A stretch of DNA of 34,060 bases from an uncultured bacterium (GTDB lineage Bacteria; Cyanobacteriota; Vampirovibrionia; Gastranaerophilales; Gastranaerophilaceae): contig CAMPBE010000017.1 in assembly GCA_946636615.1 (NCBI GenBank), forward strand, positions 1 to 34,060. Reading direction: 5' to 3'. Positions 24,126 through 32,093 of this stretch are shown here, piece by piece. Every line of letters starts with the position of its first letter. Position 1 is the first letter of the stretch. The translations under genes were made by a program, and so were the position numbers. Below the pieces are notes generated by a model. It made no database searches. It was given only the letters and a program-made list of their open reading frames with translations, and was not told the DNA's origin.

Positions 24126-25934
24126 ATGGCAAAAAAATTAATCAAAGTAATGGATACCTCGTTTAGAGACGGGTTCCAATCTATATACGGGGCAAAAGTT
24201 CTCGTTGAAGATTTTATTCCTGCTTTGCAGGCTGCTGTAAATGCAGGGCTAAACCACTTTGAAACAGCAGGTGGTGCCAGATTTCAGGCTCCAATATTTT
24301 TCTGTAATGAAAATGCTTTTGAAACTATGGATAAAATTAGAGCTGCAGTAGGACCTGATGTAAAATTACAATCACTTGCACGTGGTGTAAATGTTGTAGG
24401 ATTGAATTCTCAACCTCGTGACGTTATTGATTTGCACGCAAAAATGTTTGCAAAACACGGAGTTAATGTTATTAGAAATTTTGATGCTTTGAATGATGTT
24501 AATAACTTAATAGATTCTGCTAACAGCATAAAAAAACATGGGCTTCAGCATGAAGTAACAATCACGATGATGGAGCTTCCATATGGTTGCGAAGGTGCTC
24601 ATGATGCAGATTTTTATGAAAGAGTTTTGAGAAATATTTTGGATGCAGGTATTCCGTTTGATAGTTTGGCATTCAAAGATGCATCCGGTACTTCAAACCC
24701 AAGAAAAGTTTATGAAACTGTAAGAAGAACAAGAGAAATTTTAGGTTCTGAAGCTCATATCAGATTCCACTCTCATGAAACTGCTGGAACAGGCTTGGCA
24801 GCATATTTGGCTGCTCTTGATGGTGGTGCTGACGGAATAGATTTGGCTATGAAACCTGTTTCAGGCGGAACAGGTCAACCGGATATCATTTCTATGTGGC
24901 ACGCATTGAAGGGAACTGACTACGACTTAGGATTAGATATCGCTAAAATTATGGAAACAGAAGAAATCTTTAAGGAATGTATGAAAGATTATCCGATTTC
25001 TCCAATTTCTTTGGCCGTCAATCCTATTTTGATTCAAGCTCCTCTACCTGGTGGCGCTACAGCTACAACTGTTAACCAATTAAAAGACATGGGCTTGTTA
25101 GATAAATTCCCGAAAGTAATTGCAAATATGAAAGAAGTTGTTGAAAGAGGTGGGTTTGCAACATCTGTAACTCCTGTTTCTCAATTCTATGCTCAACAAT
25201 CTTTCTTAAATGCAATATCTGAAAAACCTTGGGATCAAGCAAACCCAGGATATGCAAAAATGCTTTTAGGTTATTTTGGCAAAACTCCTTGTGAACCTGA
25301 TCCTGAATTGGTTAAATGGGCTGAAGAAAAAACAGGTTTACAACCAACAACTGAAAAAGTTGTTGATTTAAATGAAAAAGATCCTGAAAAAGGTCTTAAA
25401 GCGGCTGAAGAAAGATTAAAAGCAGCAGGATTACCTGTTACTGATGAAAATCTATTTATTGCAGCTGCTTGCAAGGACGGAAACCTTGATAAAGGTATCG
25501 ATTTCTTGCTTGGTAAAGGTAAAGTTTCTGTTAATAAAAAATCAGCAGAAGCTCAAAACGCACAAGCTCAAGCATCAAGCAATTCTAATGAGTACACTGT
25601 TACCGTCAACGGCAAAAAATATGCAATCGCTTTTGAAGGTCAAAAAGCTACAGTTAACGGAAAACTTTATGATTACAGCGTTAAAGAAGGTATCGAGGCT
25701 ACTCCTGTTTCAGCAGGTGAAGGTACTCCTGTTAAAGCAGCTTTACCTGGAGTTGTGTTAAAAGTTCAGGTTTCTGTTGGTGATACAGTTTCAGAAGGTG
25801 ATGTATTGCTTGTTGTAGAAGCTATGAAAATGGAAACAGAGATTAAGTCTCCTGTTTCAGGTACTGTTAATTCAGTTGATGTTGAACTTGGCAGTAAAAT
25901 AAAAACAGGCGATGTATTGGTAACTATAGGATAG
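24126..25934 (+). CDS. oadA: Biotin-dependent carboxyltransferase, oxaloacetate decarboxylase alpha type
   Basis: 602 aa. The N-terminal carboxyltransferase TIM barrel has D10-T-S-F-R-D-G-F-Q-S, GGARF (49-53), the likely carbamylated lysine in AFKDAS (K184), and the metal-site histidines H215 and H217 in RFHSHETAG. A conserved helical domain follows. A Gln/Ala-rich linker (about 470-490) leads to a biotinyl domain with EAMKMET, the biotin-accepting lysine being K568. The catalytic motifs differ from classic OadA (usually DxxLRDxHQS and HTHxTxG), so the substrate is less sure than the fold. Partner genes support a membrane decarboxylase; pyruvate carboxylase subunit B is the main alternative. 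AAGGAAGG precedes the ATG. Confidence 0.9.
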   Translation: MAKKLIKVMDTSFRDGFQSIYGAKVLVEDFIPALQAAVNAGLNHFETAGGARFQAPIFFCNENAFETMDKIRAAVGPDVKLQSLARGVNVVGLNSQPRDVIDLHAKMFAKHGVNVIRNFDALNDVNNLIDSANSIKKHGLQHEVTITMMELPYGCEGAHDADFYERVLRNILDAGIPFDSLAFKDASGTSNPRKVYETVRRTREILGSEAHIRFHSHETAGTGLAAYLAALDGGADGIDLAMKPVSGGTGQPDIISMWHALKGTDYDLGLDIAKIMETEEIFKECMKDYPISPISLAVNPILIQAPLPGGATATTVNQLKDMGLLDKFPKVIANMKEVVERGGFATSVTPVSQFYAQQSFLNAISEKPWDQANPGYAKMLLGYFGKTPCEPDPELVKWAEEKTGLQPTTEKVVDLNEKDPEKGLKAAEERLKAAGLPVTDENLFIAAACKDGNLDKGIDFLLGKGKVSVNKKSAEAQNAQAQASSNSNEYTVTVNGKKYAIAFEGQKATVNGKLYDYSVKEGIEATPVSAGEGTPVKAALPGVVLKVQVSVGDTVSEGDVLLVVEAMKMETEIKSPVSGTVNSVDVELGSKIKTGDVLVTIG

Positions 25935-25944
25935 GGGGAAGTAA

Positions 25945-27147
25945 ATGAGTATAAGTATTACAGAAGGTTTACAAACCCTTTGGGATTCTACAGGTATAAT
26001 GGGATTTGCTCATTCTGCGCAGAATGCATTTTCAAATTCAGAAATTACCGGAGTTCAACAAATTTTATCTGCACATGGACAATGGATTATGATTTTAATC
26101 TGCTTGTTCTTGTTGTGGTTAGGTATAAAAAAACAGTTTGAACCTTTACTTTTGGTTCCGATTGCATTTGGCGGATTGCTTTCAAACATACCTATGCCAT
26201 TGGGTGAAGAAATAGCAGGCCCTAACGGATTTTTAGGGATTATATTTGAGGCTGGTATTCATAAAGGACTATTCCCATTAATAATATTTATGGGCGTTGG
26301 CGCTATGACAGATTTTGGTCCTTTGATTGCAAATCCCAAAATGGCACTATTAGGCGGAGCTGCGCAATTCGGCATATTCGGAGCTTTATTGATGGCTTTT
26401 TGTGCTTTCGGATTTACTTTGCCGGAAGCTGCTTCAATTGGTATTATAGGCGGTGCTGATGGACCGACATCAATATATGTAACTACTAAATTGGCAACAC
26501 ATTTGTTAGGACCTATTGCTGTTGCGGCATATTCATATATGGCTTTGGTTCCGGTTATTCAACCTCCAATTATGAGATTGTTAACTACAAAGAAAGAACG
26601 TCAGATTGAGATGACTCAGTTGAGAGAAGTTTCAAAGAGAGAAAAGATTGTATTTCCTCTTATGATTTTGCTTCTTTGCGTATTATTATTGCCTAGTGCT
26701 TGTCCTTTGTTGGGTGCGTTATGCTTTGGTAATTTGTGTAAAGAGTGCGGTGTTGTAGAAAGGTTATCTGATACAATGCAAAATGCATTAATAAATATTG
26801 TAACTATTTTCTTAGGATTATCTGTTGGTTCAAAATTGTCAGCAGATCAATTCTTGACTATACAAACAATATTCATTTTAGTATTGGGTATTTTAGCATT
26901 CTCATTTGCAACTGCCGGTGGTGTGTTGATGGCAAAATTAATGAACATATTTTCAAAAACAAAAATCAATCCGCTTATCGGTGCAGCAGGTGTATCTGCG
27001 GTTCCGATGGCAGCACGTGTTGCTAATAAAGTCGGTTTGGAAGAAAATCCTCAAAACTACTTGTTGATGCACGCAATGGGACCTAATGTTTCTGGTGTAA
27101 TTGGTTCTGCCGTTGCTGCCGGTTTGTTATTGGCGTTGTGTCATTAA
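25945..27147 (+). CDS. oadB: Sodium-pumping decarboxylase membrane subunit beta
   Basis: 400 aa, highly hydrophobic. OadB/MmdB/GcdB hallmarks are [29 protein letters not shown] (with the essential aspartate at D172), [28 protein letters not shown], and [15 protein letters not shown] near the C-terminus. It decarboxylates carboxybiotin on the alpha subunit and exports sodium ions. It starts 10 nt after oadA with AGGGGGAAG as RBS, and the operon ends at a strong terminator 19 nt after its stop. Confidence 0.95.
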   Translation: MSISITEGLQTLWDSTGIMGFAHSAQNAFSNSEITGVQQILSAHGQWIMILICLFLLWLGIKKQFEPLLLVPIAFGGLLSNIPMPLGEEIAGPNGFLGIIFEAGIHKGLFPLIIFMGVGAMTDFGPLIANPKMALLGGAAQFGIFGALLMAFCAFGFTLPEAASIGIIGGADGPTSIYVTTKLATHLLGPIAVAAYSYMALVPVIQPPIMRLLTTKKERQIEMTQLREVSKREKIVFPLMILLLCVLLLPSACPLLGALCFGNLCKECGVVERLSDTMQNALINIVTIFLGLSVGSKLSADQFLTIQTIFILVLGILAFSFATAGGVLMAKLMNIFSKTKINPLIGAAGVSAVPMAARVANKVGLEENPQNYLLMHAMGPNVSGVIGSAVAAGLLLALCH

Positions 27148-27165
27148 TATTTATTCAAGATTTTT

Positions 27166-27193
27166 AAAAGCTCCTCGAAAGGGGAGCTTTTTT
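27166..27193 (+). terminator. Rho-independent terminator of birA-oadGAB
   Basis: AAAAGCTCCTC-GAAA-GGGGAGCTTTT forms an 11-bp stem (one G-U pair) capped by a GAAA tetraloop, followed by further Ts. Confidence 0.93.
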
Positions 27194-27196
27194 GTG

Positions 27197-27202
27197 TATA
27201 AT
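27197..27202 (+). promoter_or_regulatory. Candidate -10 element of the Cys-tail gene
   Basis: A perfect TATAAT begins 4 nt after the oadB terminator and ends 6 nt before the ATG at 27209. Predicted transcription start coincides with the start codon; no Shine-Dalgarno is possible. No good -35 is visible because that position lies in the terminator stem. Confidence 0.4.
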
Positions 27203-27208
27203 ATATTT

Positions 27209-27535
27209 ATGAAAAATGATGATATTAAATTACATTATTCTTTGTTGCCGGCATTTGATTGTGACGAACCTTTAAAAGAAGCGTTTCTCTCAGGAGTTAA
27301 GGTGTCAGGAGTTACTGTTTATCGAGTTTCAGATAAAAAGATTTTGGCGCAATATCCTGTCTTAATTGAGAACTCAACCCATTTTGATGAGTTTGAAGAG
27401 GAAATGAAAAAGACGGGCAAAGTACTCTATGATAAAGTTTTGGAATGTCTAGAACAAGATAAAGTGTTTGAATTCTCTGATTTGTTTTCAAATGCTCAAT
27501 GTGGTAATTGTAGTGGCTGTGGAAAGTGCCATTAA
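27209..27535 (+). CDS. Small protein with Cys-rich C-terminal tail
   Basis: 108 aa from ATG 27209; extending upstream would read through the terminator hairpin. Residues 1-95 are a soluble alpha/beta-looking region with no recognised family. The last 12 residues contain four cysteines spaced C-x-x-C-x-x-C-x-x-C-H, a likely metal or Fe-S binding tail. The stop overlaps the convergent LysM gene's stop by 4 nt. Expression signals suggest an independent, possibly leaderless, transcript. Function unknown. Confidence 0.7.
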   Translation: MKNDDIKLHYSLLPAFDCDEPLKEAFLSGVKVSGVTVYRVSDKKILAQYPVLIENSTHFDEFEEEMKKTGKVLYDKVLECLEQDKVFEFSDLFSNAQCGNCSGCGKCH

Positions 27536-28848
27536 TGCATCGAAATTCCTTTTTCATTAAAATACAAAACTTTATCAGCAGTATGAAGAACGTAATATTT
27601 TGTTCCATTTTCATCAACTTCAAGTGCAGGTAATTGGACTGTATTAGAACCGCTTTTACCGATTTTTAATTTACCATTTTCGTCAAAGTTGTCGCCGTTA
27701 ACCTCTTTACTTACTAAGGCTTTATATAAATCAGTTTTTCTTAGTAACTCCAGAGCTTCAGGTTTATTCTTTTCCTGAAATATTGCAATTTTGTCGCAGT
27801 TGTTGCCCAAATGACTTGATAAAATTTCGTCAGCAAAGTCGTCTCTATATTTTGGATTTAGATTTTCTCCGGCTTTTAGTTGTACATCTAATCTAGAAGA
27901 CGTTATTCCATCGTTAATTGTTTCCGGTGGTATATTATTTTTAGTTTGATTCCTAAAGAAATTAGCATCAGGCTTTATGTCAACCGGCTTACCATTAATG
28001 TAAATTTTGCCAAGATTAAGCTGTTTATCGCTGTATTTTGTTGGAATGGCAAACTCTTCTTCCTGAGGGGCAGACTGAAGTTTTTCTTTAGTAGTATCAA
28101 TTTGTGGTTCTTTTGTTTTTTCTGTCTTTGTTTTTGAACTAATTTTATTGTCTGCAAATTCCACTGATGTACCTGTCGAATCAAAGTACAATAAATTATC
28201 TTTGCCATGAATTACAAAGTATGTTTTGCCTTCAGCGTCTTTGCCAATTGTTGGTAACTGTATACTGTTTCCACTATCACCTCTCGGTATTAAATTGCCG
28301 CTTTCATCAAAGTTGTCACCATTAACTTCGTTGCTAATTAAAGCTTTGTACAAATCTGTGCTCTCAAATGCTTCTTTCTGATTTTCCGGTCGTCTTTTTC
28401 CATCAGAATCTGTTACAATTCTACTATTGTTATTAAGATGCTTTGACAATATCTTATTGTATAAACTATAAGCATTAGTATCATTTTTATTAATTTCTTT
28501 ACCTGGTTTTATTGATACTGTAACTTTATCACCGGCATTTCCAAGTTTATCTAAGTTATTGTTTGCAAAATAATTAGAATTAAATTTATCTTCAATTATA
28601 TTTCCGTTAACTTTAACTTCACCGAGATTCATTTTGGTAGGGTCATAATCCTCTCTGGGAGTGAACGGTTTATTGTCTGGGACAAATAATTTCTGCCCTA
28701 TAAGAATTAAGTTAGGATTTTTTATTTGTGGATTTAATTTTAATAATGCATCTAAAGTAGTATTGTTCTCTCTTGCGATGCGAATCAGATAATCGCCTCT
28801 TGCGACTGTATAAACATAATTATTACCATTTACACCGTTTGTACTCAT
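27532..28848 (-). CDS. LysM-domain protein with a duplicated 160-residue unit
   Basis: 438 aa. One LysM domain at about 11-57 (YTVARGDYLIRIARENNTTL ... LILIGQKLFVP), which binds GlcNAc-containing glycans. Two related units follow, about 73-228 and 277-436, joined by a Lys/Thr/Gln-rich linker. Both units run: LNLG or MNLG, a strand with (V/I)NG, N-x-x-F, a helix with SKHL/SSHL, TDLYKAL, EVNGDNFDE, a (S)GN-(S)-IQLP/SNTVQLP strand, and a final Y-x-V-x-H...LYF strand. No signal peptide, membrane segment or lipobox is visible, so export is unexplained. AGGAG precedes the ATG. It is monocistronic and divergent from glgC. Confidence 0.8.
   Translation of the reverse strand: MSTNGVNGNNYVYTVARGDYLIRIARENNTTLDALLKLNPQIKNPNLILIGQKLFVPDNKPFTPREDYDPTKMNLGEVKVNGNIIEDKFNSNYFANNNLDKLGNAGDKVTVSIKPGKEINKNDTNAYSLYNKILSKHLNNNSRIVTDSDGKRRPENQKEAFESTDLYKALISNEVNGDNFDESGNLIPRGDSGNSIQLPTIGKDAEGKTYFVIHGKDNLLYFDSTGTSVEFADNKISSKTKTEKTKEPQIDTTKEKLQSAPQEEEFAIPTKYSDKQLNLGKIYINGKPVDIKPDANFFRNQTKNNIPPETINDGITSSRLDVQLKAGENLNPKYRDDFADEILSSHLGNNCDKIAIFQEKNKPEALELLRKTDLYKALVSKEVNGDNFDENGKLKIGKSGSNTVQLPALEVDENGTKYYVLHTADKVLYFNEKGISMH
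27541..28020 (-). repeat. Second copy of the duplicated unit in the LysM protein
   Basis: Encodes residues 277-436. The best match to copy 1 is KTDLYKALVSKEVNGDNFDE against STDLYKALISNEVNGDNFDE; outside these blocks the copies have diverged. Confidence 0.8.
28165..28632 (-). repeat. First copy of the duplicated unit in the LysM protein
   Basis: Encodes residues 73-228. It shares with the second copy the TDLYKAL and EVNGDNFDE blocks in the same order and spacing. Confidence 0.8.
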
Positions 28849-29015
28849 ATTCTTCTCCTATAATTAACAGCATTTATATTATCGGATTAATATATATTTT
28901 TCTTTAATATTTTTTTTTAATCTTAATATAACTTAAAAATTTATAAAATTTTTTTTGTAAAATAACTGTATTTTTTTCTAAATATGATATATAATAATAA
29001 AAAAAGGAGTTTCAT

Positions 29016-30251
29016 ATGTCTATAGATGATGCACTTGTTATGATTCTAGCAGGCGGTGAGGGAAAGAGATTATATCCTTTAACAAAAGATAGAGCAAAGC
29101 CTGCAGTTCCATTTGGGGGAAGATATAGGATTATTGATTTTGTCTTGAATAATTTTATTAATTCTGGATTTTTTAAAATAAAAGTACTCACCCAATATAA
29201 ATCTGATTCATTAAGCAAGCACATTACAAGGGGATGGCCTTTGTCTCCGTTTTTAAATCAATATGTCGATTTGGCACCTGCTCAAATGCGCACAGGTATG
29301 GATTGGTATAAAGGTACTGCCGATGCTATTTATCAGAATATATTTCATATAACAGATGAAGATCCTGACTATGTTTGTATATTTGGCGGAGATCATATAT
29401 ACAAGATGGATGTTTCTCAAATGCTTGATTTTCATAAGGAAAAAGAAGCAGATTTAACAATTTCAGCTATTCCGATTCCTATTGAAGAAGCACACGAATT
29501 TGGAATTATTGAGGTAGATGATAATTGGAAATTAACTAATTTTGTTGAAAAACCACAGTATAAACCAAAATCTATACCCGGAAATCCAAATATGTGTTTG
29601 GCATCTATGGGTAATTACATTTTTAACAAGGATATATTATTAGATGCAATAGAAAGAGATGCGAAGTTAGAAAATTCAAATCACGATTTTGGAAAAAATG
29701 TAATTCCAATGCTGCTAAATGAAGGTAAAAGAATATTTGTATATAACTTTGCTCAAAATACTTTTGCCGGTATGTCAGAAAGGGAAAAGGGCTATTGGAG
29801 AGATGTTGGTAGTATTGATGCGTATTGGCAGGCTAATATGGATTTGTTAGACTATGATCCTGAGTTGAATATTTATTCACAAGATTGGCCATTAAGAACA
29901 TTTAACTATAACTACCCTCCAGCAAAATTCATCTGGGAAGTTGAAGAAAGAGTTGGTATGGCGACAAACTCAATGGTTTCAGAAGGTTGTATTGTTTCTG
30001 GTGGAGGCTTGTCAAGATGTATTTTGTCACCTAAAGTAAAAGTTAACAGTTTTTCACAAATTTCTGACAGTATATTAATGGAAAATGTTGAGGTTGGCAG
30101 ATATTCCAAAATCAGGCGTGCAATAATTGATAAAAACGTTGTTATACCTCCAAATACTCAGATTGGATTTGATAGAGCCGAAGACGAAAGACGTGGTTTC
30201 CATGTTTCTGCGGGTGGAATAACTGTAGTCCCAAAAGGTGCAAAATTATAA
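29016..30251 (+). CDS. glgC: Glucose-1-phosphate adenylyltransferase (ADP-glucose pyrophosphorylase)
   Basis: 411 aa. Makes ADP-glucose for glycogen synthesis. The nucleotidyltransferase core has LAGGEGKRLYPLTKDRAKPAVPFGGRYRIIDF, GTADAIYQN, FGGDHIYKMD, the glucose-1-phosphate site FVEKP and YWRDVGSIDAYW. The C-terminal beta-helix (SGGGLSRCILSPKVKV onward) carries the allosteric site in relatives. AGGAG lies before the ATG and TATAAT at 28991-28996 is a possible -10. It is monocistronic, with its own terminator; other glycogen genes are not in the window. Confidence 0.96.
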   Translation: MSIDDALVMILAGGEGKRLYPLTKDRAKPAVPFGGRYRIIDFVLNNFINSGFFKIKVLTQYKSDSLSKHITRGWPLSPFLNQYVDLAPAQMRTGMDWYKGTADAIYQNIFHITDEDPDYVCIFGGDHIYKMDVSQMLDFHKEKEADLTISAIPIPIEEAHEFGIIEVDDNWKLTNFVEKPQYKPKSIPGNPNMCLASMGNYIFNKDILLDAIERDAKLENSNHDFGKNVIPMLLNEGKRIFVYNFAQNTFAGMSEREKGYWRDVGSIDAYWQANMDLLDYDPELNIYSQDWPLRTFNYNYPPAKFIWEVEERVGMATNSMVSEGCIVSGGGLSRCILSPKVKVNSFSQISDSILMENVEVGRYSKIRRAIIDKNVVIPPNTQIGFDRAEDERRGFHVSAGGITVVPKGAKL

Positions 30252-30274
30252 TTTTGATTTCATATATAAATAAA

Positions 30275-30305
30275 AATACTTGGACTTCTGTTCAAGTATT
30301 TTTTT
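30275..30305 (+). terminator. Rho-independent terminator of glgC
   Basis: AATACTTGGAC-TTCT-GTTCAAGTATT forms an 11-bp stem with one G-U pair, followed by a run of seven Ts including the stem end. Confidence 0.9.
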
Positions 30306-30380
30306 GTAAATTTTTTGTAATAAATCATTATATTCAGGCAATCCACGATCTTCATAATCTTTATTGGTTTGGGTGGAAAA

Positions 30381-30932
30381 ATGCGCATTAATAGTACTGG
30401 TGTAGAAAAATTTTATAATAATGCTCAACAAAGGGTGCTTAATTTGTTCCCTAATAAGGTGTGCAAAGGTACAGGTGCTATAAATTTCTTTAAGAGTACG
30501 GGAGAAAATATTTCGTCTGCAGAGCAAAGACTAATTCTGGGAGCTTCTGCCCTAATGTCACAACCATTTATTGATGCTAATAACAAAAATGTTGATGAAA
30601 AAACTCGAAAAGTTTCTGTAGCAAGAACAATTGCTAAAATTATTGCAGGCACAACAACAGGATTTATCATAAGAAAAGGTTGTATAAGTGCTATAAAAGC
30701 TTTATCTAAACCAAATGCTGCAGGTGTTCCTAAATATAAAACATTTTTCACCCCTAATGTTGTAAAACAGACGAATACTGATGCATTTATGCAATATAGA
30801 AATGCTATGGGAACTATTGTTGCGTTAGTTGTAATGATGTTTACTAACTTTGCTATTGATGCTCCGTTAACAAGATATTTAACTAATAATTTAGTTAAAA
30901 AGCAGGAGGATAAAGATGTCAGCGTTAAATAA
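30381..30932 (+). CDS. Orphan small membrane protein, first of a coupled pair
   Basis: 183 aa from ATG 30381, which has a GGTGG purine stretch before it (a TTG at 30369 would add four residues). No recognised family. Membrane segments are likely near IAKIIAGTTTGFIIRKG and AMGTIVALVVMMFTNFAI. The C-terminal APLTRYLTNNLVKKQ is reminiscent of QPLNRWITRK/QPINMYLTKK in the 560-aa pair, which may mean a distant relationship. It overlaps the next gene by 17 nt. The first half contains AEQRLILGASALMSQPFID, a possible amphipathic or membrane stretch. Confidence 0.65.
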   Translation: MRINSTGVEKFYNNAQQRVLNLFPNKVCKGTGAINFFKSTGENISSAEQRLILGASALMSQPFIDANNKNVDEKTRKVSVARTIAKIIAGTTTGFIIRKGCISAIKALSKPNAAGVPKYKTFFTPNVVKQTNTDAFMQYRNAMGTIVALVVMMFTNFAIDAPLTRYLTNNLVKKQEDKDVSVK

Positions 30933-31554
30933 TTTATTCTCCAATTTTAAGAATGCACTGTATAAAAATTACGGCGAAAACCCAGGCAAAATGCTTGTAC
31001 ATACCGGAGTTTTGGGCTGGGTTTTATCTTCACTTGCACAAGTAAGCGCAATTGTTTTTAATGATAAGATTTCTACAGAACAAAAGAGTTTTTTAATTCC
31101 TCAAGAAATAGCTGATGCAGGTGTAAATATTTTATCATTTTATTTAATTACTAGTTCGTTTAAAAGAGTTGCTTCAAAACTTGTAAAAACAGGTAAATTG
31201 TCAACAAAGCCAATAAGAGAATTTTTATCAAAAAATGGTTTGAATTCTCCGAAATACATTGGCAACAGAAAATTTAATATAGAAAATCTTGCAAATTTTC
31301 AGGATATTAAATCTGAATACAGACCATTTAAAAATGGTGTTGATGTCGTTGCAAGTACGGTAGGTTCAATAATTTCTTGTAATATTGTAACTCCGGTATT
31401 GCGTAATGAATATGCAGCAAAAAAACAGAAACAGGCTTTAGCAAAAATGCATGAAAATGAACAAAAAATAGTTTATCCAAAGGGCGTTTCAATTAGTGAT
31501 TATCAAAAATTATCTGCCATGAAATATTCAAACAGCGGGTATTTAAAAATATAA
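30916..31554 (+). CDS. Orphan small membrane protein, second of a coupled pair
   Basis: 212 aa, starting within the preceding gene with a strong AGGAGG RBS, so the two are translated together. Hydrophobic segments lie around MLVHTGVLGWVLSSLAQVSAIVF, GVNILSFYLITSSF and GVDVVASTVGSIISCNIVTPVL. The C-terminus is basic and helical. No family recognised. Its last 52 nt overlap the 3' end of the convergent anti-sigma gene, an unusually long convergent overlap. Confidence 0.65.
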   Translation: MSALNNLFSNFKNALYKNYGENPGKMLVHTGVLGWVLSSLAQVSAIVFNDKISTEQKSFLIPQEIADAGVNILSFYLITSSFKRVASKLVKTGKLSTKPIREFLSKNGLNSPKYIGNRKFNIENLANFQDIKSEYRPFKNGVDVVASTVGSIISCNIVTPVLRNEYAAKKQKQALAKMHENEQKIVYPKGVSISDYQKLSAMKYSNSGYLKI

Positions 31555-32084
31555 TAAAAAACAAATCCTGCTAAAATAAATGCCACAATAATCAAAAATA
31601 TGTGTAAGACTTGATCAATATTTCCTATTACATTTTCATGCTTTAGTTCTTTTTGCACAACATTTATAACTTTTTTTGAAAAATCAGATTTAACATTTTC
31701 TTTTGTCTTTACGAATGATTCGTACATTATATTTTTAAACTTGTATATATTTTCTAACTCTTTTCTTGCTAAAGGGTTTGAAATTGCTAATTTTTTTATT
31801 TTAATATTTTCATCTGATGATAATTCATTATCTATATATGCGGACAAATTAGTTTTAAATTCCTTGTACTGCTTAGTATCATAATTTTCGGTTTTTGTAT
31901 CAAATGCAATATTTTCTCGATTATTTTTGCTCTTTTCGAGTATATTAAGATATTTTTCCATACAATCAGGGCATTTTTCTAAATGGTCTTTTACTAATTT
32001 TTTTAAAAGTAAATTTAGTGTTCCCTCAGCATAAAAATTTAATAATGCACTTACTTGTATGCAATTTAACCCTTTTTTTGCCAT
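31503..32084 (-). CDS. Zinc-finger anti-sigma factor (membrane-anchored)
   Basis: 193 aa. The N-terminus has the zinc anti-sigma motif H34-x-x-x-C38-x-x-C41 (KDHLEKCPDCMEKY). A polar linker of about 110 residues and a single membrane helix near 155-175 (HIFLIIVAFILAGFVFYYIF) follow, with a short extracytoplasmic tail. It lies 9 nt after the ECF sigma gene with AAGGAG as RBS, the usual partner arrangement: it would hold the sigma at the membrane until an envelope signal inactivates it. The signal is unknown. The 3' end overlaps the convergent orphan gene by 52 nt. Confidence 0.85.
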   Translation of the reverse strand: MAKKGLNCIQVSALLNFYAEGTLNLLLKKLVKDHLEKCPDCMEKYLNILEKSKNNRENIAFDTKTENYDTKQYKEFKTNLSAYIDNELSSDENIKIKKLAISNPLARKELENIYKFKNIMYESFVKTKENVKSDFSKKVINVVQKELKHENVIGNIDQVLHIFLIIVAFILAGFVFYYIFKYPLFEYFMADNF

Positions 32085-32093
32085 TTTGTCTCC

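Noticed and set aside
30246-30527. A 93-codon minus-strand frame after glgC
   Set aside because: It runs across the glgC terminator and over the start of the orphan membrane gene, has no RBS, and its composition is that of an antisense shadow.
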